A stretch of 64,000 bases of DNA from Cavia porcellus. Taxonomy: Eukaryota; Chordata; Mammalia; Rodentia; Caviidae. A program made the translations under genes and the position numbers. The notes beneath the pieces are model-generated. The model ran no database searches. It saw only the letters and a list, made by a program, of their open reading frames with translations, and was not told the origin of the DNA. Location of the stretch: assembly GCF_034190915.1 (NCBI RefSeq), contig NW_026947496.1, positions 30,190,001 through 30,254,000 of the forward strand. Reading direction: 5' to 3'. Shown here one piece after another: positions 59,680 through 64,000 of this stretch (position 1 is the stretch's first letter; every line of letters begins with the position of its first letter).

Positions 59680-60412
59680 GCTGCCTCTTCTCTGTTCCTT
59701 ATATATGCAAGCTTATATAAGAGGCCCAGCTTCTCTCCCAGTCAGCCACAGCCTGATCGAATTGCGCCAGTTAGGTGTTCCCGCTCACCGCTGCGCACCA
59801 GGGAGTTACGGACCAGGCAGCCTACGCGTCTCCCCTCCCGGCCACCGTCAGGCTCTGGGATCTGGGTTGGGACAGCCTACCAGGTCCGCCGGCAGCGTCA
59901 CGCAGGCCAGGCACTTTTCACCAATCCCGCCCGAGAGGGGGATGTGTGGCTGGAGTCGCCACCGCGCCCTGCTCCCGCAGGACTGCTCGGGCCCAGAAAG
60001 TCCTCCGCTGGAGTCAAACTGTGGTAGAGTGTCAGCTTCTCTCACTCACCTCACCACAAGTCAGTGCACACCTCCCTGCCGTTCGCAGATTGCTGTTCTC
60101 AGAGCTTCTGCGCGTCTCTCTCCTTGCCGAGCCACTGTAGAGGCAGCCAGCCGCCGCGCGGCGGGAAACCCAAATTGCAGCTTACAATGGTGCGGGGTCC
60201 AGCCTCCACTCCGAGGCTTTTCTGTTCCTGTTTTACCACCAGGAATGCATTCCAAGTTGGTTTCTCTCAGCCCAATTCGTTCCTGAGTCAGCAGAGCATA
60301 TCTCCACCTGCCTATGTCTCCTTAGTCCGCACCATTCCTGGCTTCTGAGCCGAGTCTTTCAGAGAGCCTCCGGTAGTTGCTGTTATCTGTCCGCCATGTT
60401 CTCCCGGAAGTC
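59680..60412 (-). promoter_or_regulatory. HAL1 copy D 5' UTR / internal promoter
   Basis: 733 bp, CpG-rich, with the YY1-like core ATGGCGG near its first bases ('gggagaacatggcggacag'). Confidence 0.65.
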
Positions 60413-60639
60413 TGTTTTTTGGATCATTGAACAAAACTGTTCGCACTCTCACTGTTTGAAAGTCCACTTTATATGCTTCAATTTTGTAACTTGAATGACT
60501 ATTTCTAAGATGAGAATATGTAATCTATTAACTAGTGATTTCTTACTGTTTATTTTTTAAATTTTGTATTGCCTGTACCCTTTTCCTGTTTTTTTTTTCC
60601 TTAAATAAAAAAATTTTAGCTATAGTTAATCTATAATTT

Positions 60640-61985
60640 TGTATTTTATTTTCTCTAAAAAACACCAATAACTTTCTGTCACACCCCTTTCTTCCACATT
60701 GTCTTTAGTTCAGTTATCTCCATACACTTGATCAACTTACTCAGACCTTGAGTCCTGTTTTTGGTTACCATCCCCTGGGTATCCTGGGTCAGTTTCTTTA
60801 ATTAGCCCAGGGCAGGCCCAGCCCCACTCTTGTGTATTAGTAGCATGGTCTCTGAGGCATCACTGTTAGCAGCTTTTTTTGAACAGTGGGATCAGTTTCT
60901 TTTCCAGATCTGGGTTCATGATACAACCAGCAGCGTACTCTGGCACCTAGATAGGCCATCCAGCATTTTCTGGAAAAACGCAATCATGCTCTCTACCCCA
61001 AGTGAGCAGCCAACTAGATTCCTTCCATTGTCCAGTGTAAAGATCTTTCTTTTAGAAGGGAAAACAAAACACGTGAGGAAAGCAAATGGAATTAATTTGT
61101 CTGGAGGATAATGACAGTAACACCAGGGAAGTTTGCTAATGCAGTATGCCAAAAGGACCAGAATTGCCATAACAACAGTTTTTGAGTCCTATATATATCA
61201 GAGGAGCCAAAACCCTTGGATCCCCATTCCTTATTTTTAAATTCCCCAATCTCTATTAGAGGAAGAATGACTAACTGAGAAATACAAGAGTTTGGCGTGA
61301 CCTGGACAGTGTTCTGAATAGACTGAATCATAACCTTGATTTCCCTTATATAGTCAGTGTTGATGACACCAGGCAATACCAGGGGACCTTTTATAATGAG
61401 ACTGCTTTGACCTCACGGGAGATCCACTGTTCCAGGGAGTGAAGATCCACAGATTCCAGTAGAAATAACTTGGAGTCCCATTTTAGGAGTTGGTGCAAAT
61501 CTAGAGGAGAAACTAAGATCCCAACCTCTGCTATCTTTTGTCACTTGTCAGAGGTCAGACATGCACTAGGCCCAGGGCGTAAGGTTGGGGTGGAATTAGG
61601 GGAAGCATTCCCACTATTTGGTGGGGACAGAGCCAGCCCTGCTGGAAGTCTCCTGAGACAGGCTGACTGCCCACATGAGTTTCAGATCTGTGCTCATTTG
61701 CACAATGATAGCCTTGTCTACACCTTACACAAATGCCAGGTTTCGTTAGAAGAACCAGTAACAGCTGGGCTGCCCTCACAGGTACAGCAGAGCAGTACTG
61801 GTCAAAATGTCCTCTGCCTCCACAGCTGAAAAAAGTAACCTTGCTTCTAGGCTGTGGGTGAATAACCTGAGTAAAAGCCACTGCCAAGGCAGCCCCCTGC
61901 TCAAAGGAGGGGCCAAAGCTGGCACAAATTTGAATCATCTCAGCCAGTGTAGCCCATTTCTTATGAACTCTTCAGCTTTGTGACA
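60640..61985 (-). pseudogene. Class II ERV gag-pro segment: nucleocapsid, dUTPase, protease, decayed
   Basis: Read on the minus strand, right to left. 61555-61938 has a nucleocapsid zinc-knuckle pair: FSCGGRGHFDQYC (first Cys lost) and CVRCRQGYHCANEH (degenerate). 61092-61376 has dUTPase motifs: a GVINTDYIREIKVMIQS block (family: GVID-DY-GEI-V) and SQLVILPLIE. It runs on into the protease start, GFGSSDIY. 60916-61110 has LDNGRNLVG in the place of the protease LDTGA active site, so the catalytic motif is damaged. Frameshifts and stops separate the parts. The gag-dUTPase-protease order fits betaretrovirus or IAP-type elements. No LTR is visible next to it, and copy C of the HAL1 family abuts its left side. 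Confidence 0.75.
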
Positions 61986-62184
61986 CCATATATTTGCATT
62001 TTCAAGTTCTAGGTGCTGAACCATGAACTTATTAGTATATGTATTGCTTACAATTGGTGAATAGAGGTGAGATTAAGGGACATTTCACCTTTGAGCAAAG
62101 CCCCTTTGCTTAACTAGCTTTCTTCTTATGCCTCGTGCTTTCCTGTGTCACTAAGTGGTCCAGTCTAGATCCAAAATGCCAATC

Positions 62185-62365
62185 TTTCTGCCTCAGCTTG
62201 CTAGAATGCTGAAATTAGGAGCATGTTCCTCCATGCCTCGCTCTTTCCTTGTTTTCTTCCTTTTTCTTTTTGAAAAAAGCTCTTCTTATGTTGCTCAGGC
62301 TAATTTTGTACTTTTGATTCTCCTGCCTGAGTTTCTAGGGAAGCTTGGATTATAAGCATGTGACA
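62185..62365 (-). mobile_element. B1-like SINE fragments
   Basis: Two antisense pieces. One has 'ctcagcttgctagaatgctg'. The other has 'tatgttgctcaggctaattt', 'ctcctgcctgagtttctagg' and 'attataagcatgtgacac'. Confidence 0.6.
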
Positions 62366-64000
62366 CGGTGGGGCTTTCCATCTTTTTCTATGAAGGAAGA
62401 AAGCATAAGGAAGCATGTGATCCAGGGCTGGGTGCTCTCAGAGCTGGAAGAAGACAGGGCACAGTATGTGGTGGGCCAAAATCATCCCTGGCTCCTCAGG
62501 CTCACCCGCTGAGGGACCCAGCTTCTCTGTCCCTTACCTGCTCTGTGCAGCATGCTTTCCTCCAGGACTCATTAATAGGAAAGTTTCTAACAAGCATCTA
62601 ATGAGTACTCTTGGGCTACTCAAGGAAGCAAGAGCACAGTGCCCTGGGAGCCTCCTAAGCCCAAGTCAGCTTGAGGGAGTCCCTCTCTTGGGTGACTCTG
62701 GATAAACTCATTTTCTTTTCCCAGTGGGAGAGTGCCTAGAGCAACTGCTTTTGGCTGGAAGCCAGGTGTTTCTTCTGCCTTCTTAGAAAGAACTCCAGGG
62801 ATGCCTGCTAGCTGCTCCAGGATGCCAAGTAGCAGCATTGTGTCCATTACACAGGCAGGAACTTTCTGCAGCACTTTTACCCTTTATGTGTGCATACTCA
62901 TGTATGTGCATATGTGTACATGTGTGTGTTTGTGTGTATACTACCTCTTTAGCATCTCCTACTTGTGCCCTATGCCACCTTCTCCTTCACTTCTGCCCTG
63001 GTATTCCTTTTAATGGGGAACACCATCTGGATTATCCCCTCTCAGGACTGATCCATGTATGGGAGAGAGCTAGGCATGTTCGCTAGTTTCCCAAAACTAG
63101 TTTTCTTAATTGAATGTGAACAAAGGTTGAAGCAGAAGCCAAGGAGGACAGAGAAGATGCTGGATTGCTGCGGGCGGTGGCAGCAGGTTTTCTGGTGGAA
63201 AGAGCTTCTGAGCAGACAGAGTCCGGCTCCAGTCCAGTGTGCATCAGCTACCCTGGAACTCCCTTGAGCTGTGCCTGAGATATGCGCTAGCTCCACTTCT
63301 CTTAAGGGCTCACCGCGGGAATGGGACTGGCAATGCTTAGTCCTCTGTGGAAACACTGTTCTAATTTCGTAAATCTGCTAGGAAAAAATGCCACAGACTG
63401 GGCAGCTTTTATAACAGACTTTCTCATGGTTTTTCCAGACTTGAAGCCCAAGGTTAAGGCATCAGTAGATAAACCACCCAGGAGATGCAGACATGGCTCT
63501 GGCTGTTGAGAGTCTTGGCCAAATAGGACATGTTCATCCTCAGTGGGAATTTTGCAGCTTCCCCATTGCAGCTCCTTCCTTTCCACTACACCCTGGATGG
63601 GATCCTGATTTGTTTGTGTTTCCTTTTTGCAGTACTGGATGCTGAATGCAGGACCTTTTCACAGAGCTATATTGTCAACCCTTAAAAATTGTTGTTTTAA
63701 TTTTGTTTTTATTAGCTCATGTTTTTAGTACTTCTAGTTACATTCATCCTGGGGAGCTGGTATATGCAAATCACATACCTCAATTCTTTTTTTTTAATGC
63801 CGTCTCCTCCCTCTTCCTCCCTGTATATATTCCATAAGAACTTGATAGATGCATGTATACAGCTCCTCATGGTCCCCCTCGGCCCCACCCCTGTTTTTTA
63901 AATCTCCTTTCCCTCCATCTCCTCCCATCTTTCAGTTTCCTTCCCTACCAAAAACGATCCATCTTGCTGTTTCCTACTCTTTCTTGTTTTGCACTTTATT
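62366..64000. other. Unrecognised sequence with a TG-rich tract and a possible SINE remnant
   Basis: A TG/TA-rich tract lies at about 62884-62940. An antisense tRNA-SINE-like remnant ('gcagtactggatgctgaatg') lies at about 63632-63683. The last 250 bp are pyrimidine-rich, as in antisense L1 3' UTRs, but I cannot confirm the family. I see no supported gene. Confidence 0.4.

Larger units (their letters stand above)
57298..60412 (-). mobile_element. HAL1-like retrotransposon, copy D, full length and young
   Basis: A 3.115-kb minus-strand element with a perfect 16-bp target duplication, tgttttttggatcatt (57282-57297 and 60413-60428), inserted in the 3' region of copy C. The layout is: 5' UTR 59680-60412, ORF1 58681-59679, then 1.38 kb of non-coding sequence ending 'ccttaaataaaaaaa'. 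The exact duplication and full length show that the element moved as an ORF1-only unit. The poly(A) signal abuts a very short A-tail. Confidence 0.95.
54371..60613 (+). mobile_element. HAL1-like retrotransposon, copy C, full length, split by copy D
   Basis: The element runs 54371-57297 and 60429-60613, with copy D between. It starts at the same 5' end as the others ('ccggaagaacatggtgg') and ends 'ccttaaataaaaaaa'. Without the insert it is about 3.11 kb, the same as copy D (3.115 kb). This supports 3.1 kb as the family's full length without ORF2. ORF1 is broken. I could not see a convincing target duplication for copy C itself. Confidence 0.88.

Noticed and set aside
1..64000. CRISPR arrays, operons, prophage or bacterial systems
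   Set aside because: Nothing of the kind is present. The sequence is vertebrate with SINEs, L1s and ERVs.

Overview
This window looks like mammalian, most likely rodent, intergenic DNA, and I find no host protein-coding gene in it. Rodent origin is inferred from two SINE classes found together. One is B1-like (7SL-derived). The other is ID-like: it is derived from tRNA-Ala, has a UGC-type anticodon loop, and its antisense copies begin 'ggtactgggg atcgaactc'. The detailed form of the ID-like SINE does not look murid or squirrel-like. A castorimorph such as beaver is my best guess, but the sequence alone does not prove it. The only host gene that looks functional is an intron-containing tRNA-Ile(UAU) gene at 19269-19360, next to a CpG-rich block.

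Most of the rest is layered retroelements. The most striking family is L1-derived: it has an L1-type 5' UTR and an L1 ORF1, but no ORF2 (no endonuclease or reverse transcriptase). This is the 'half-L1' (HAL1) organisation. There are four ORF1-bearing copies: 1-2080 (minus, cut by the window edge), 3226-6692 (plus, decayed), 54371-60613 (plus, decayed) and 57298-60412 (minus, nearly intact). The last is inserted inside the third with a perfect 16-bp target duplication. There are also two 3' fragments, at 25263-25690 and 42453-43176. Copies 1-2080 and 57298-60412 still encode long ORF1 proteins (350 and 332 aa). The place where ORF2 would lie holds a non-coding region built of degenerate repeats of about 150 bp.

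The second focus is a nested pair of class II (betaretrovirus/IAP-like) endogenous retroviruses at 43859-49326. The outer element is on the minus strand, has a perfect 6-bp target duplication (agaggg), and its LTRs carry six versus three copies of a 61-bp tandem unit. A related plus-strand element, with a 6-bp target duplication (cacgct), sits inside it. The inner element's 472-bp LTRs differ at only one position, so it is a very recent insertion. It carries an open 296-codon partial gag, a captured tRNA-SINE and an integrase C-terminal remnant. Neither element has protease, reverse transcriptase or env, so both depended on a helper. The two elements lack different parts of gag.

Other contents by region are as follows. 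10550-12990: an old L1 3' end split by two LTRs. 13894-14493: a Tigger-like DNA transposon with terminal inverted repeats. 15103-18720: old L1 on the plus strand. 21811-23930 and 26385-28450: two MaLR (THE1/MST-type) proviruses on the minus strand. 30560-31915: an L1 with a 5' inversion. 34120-36090: L1 ORF2 pieces on the minus strand, split by a CTCTCTGT-type repeat. 36681-43840: a cluster of LTRs. 60640-61985: a decayed class II gag-pro segment (zinc knuckle, dUTPase, protease) on the minus strand. The stretches in between are AT-rich, and I recognise nothing in them.
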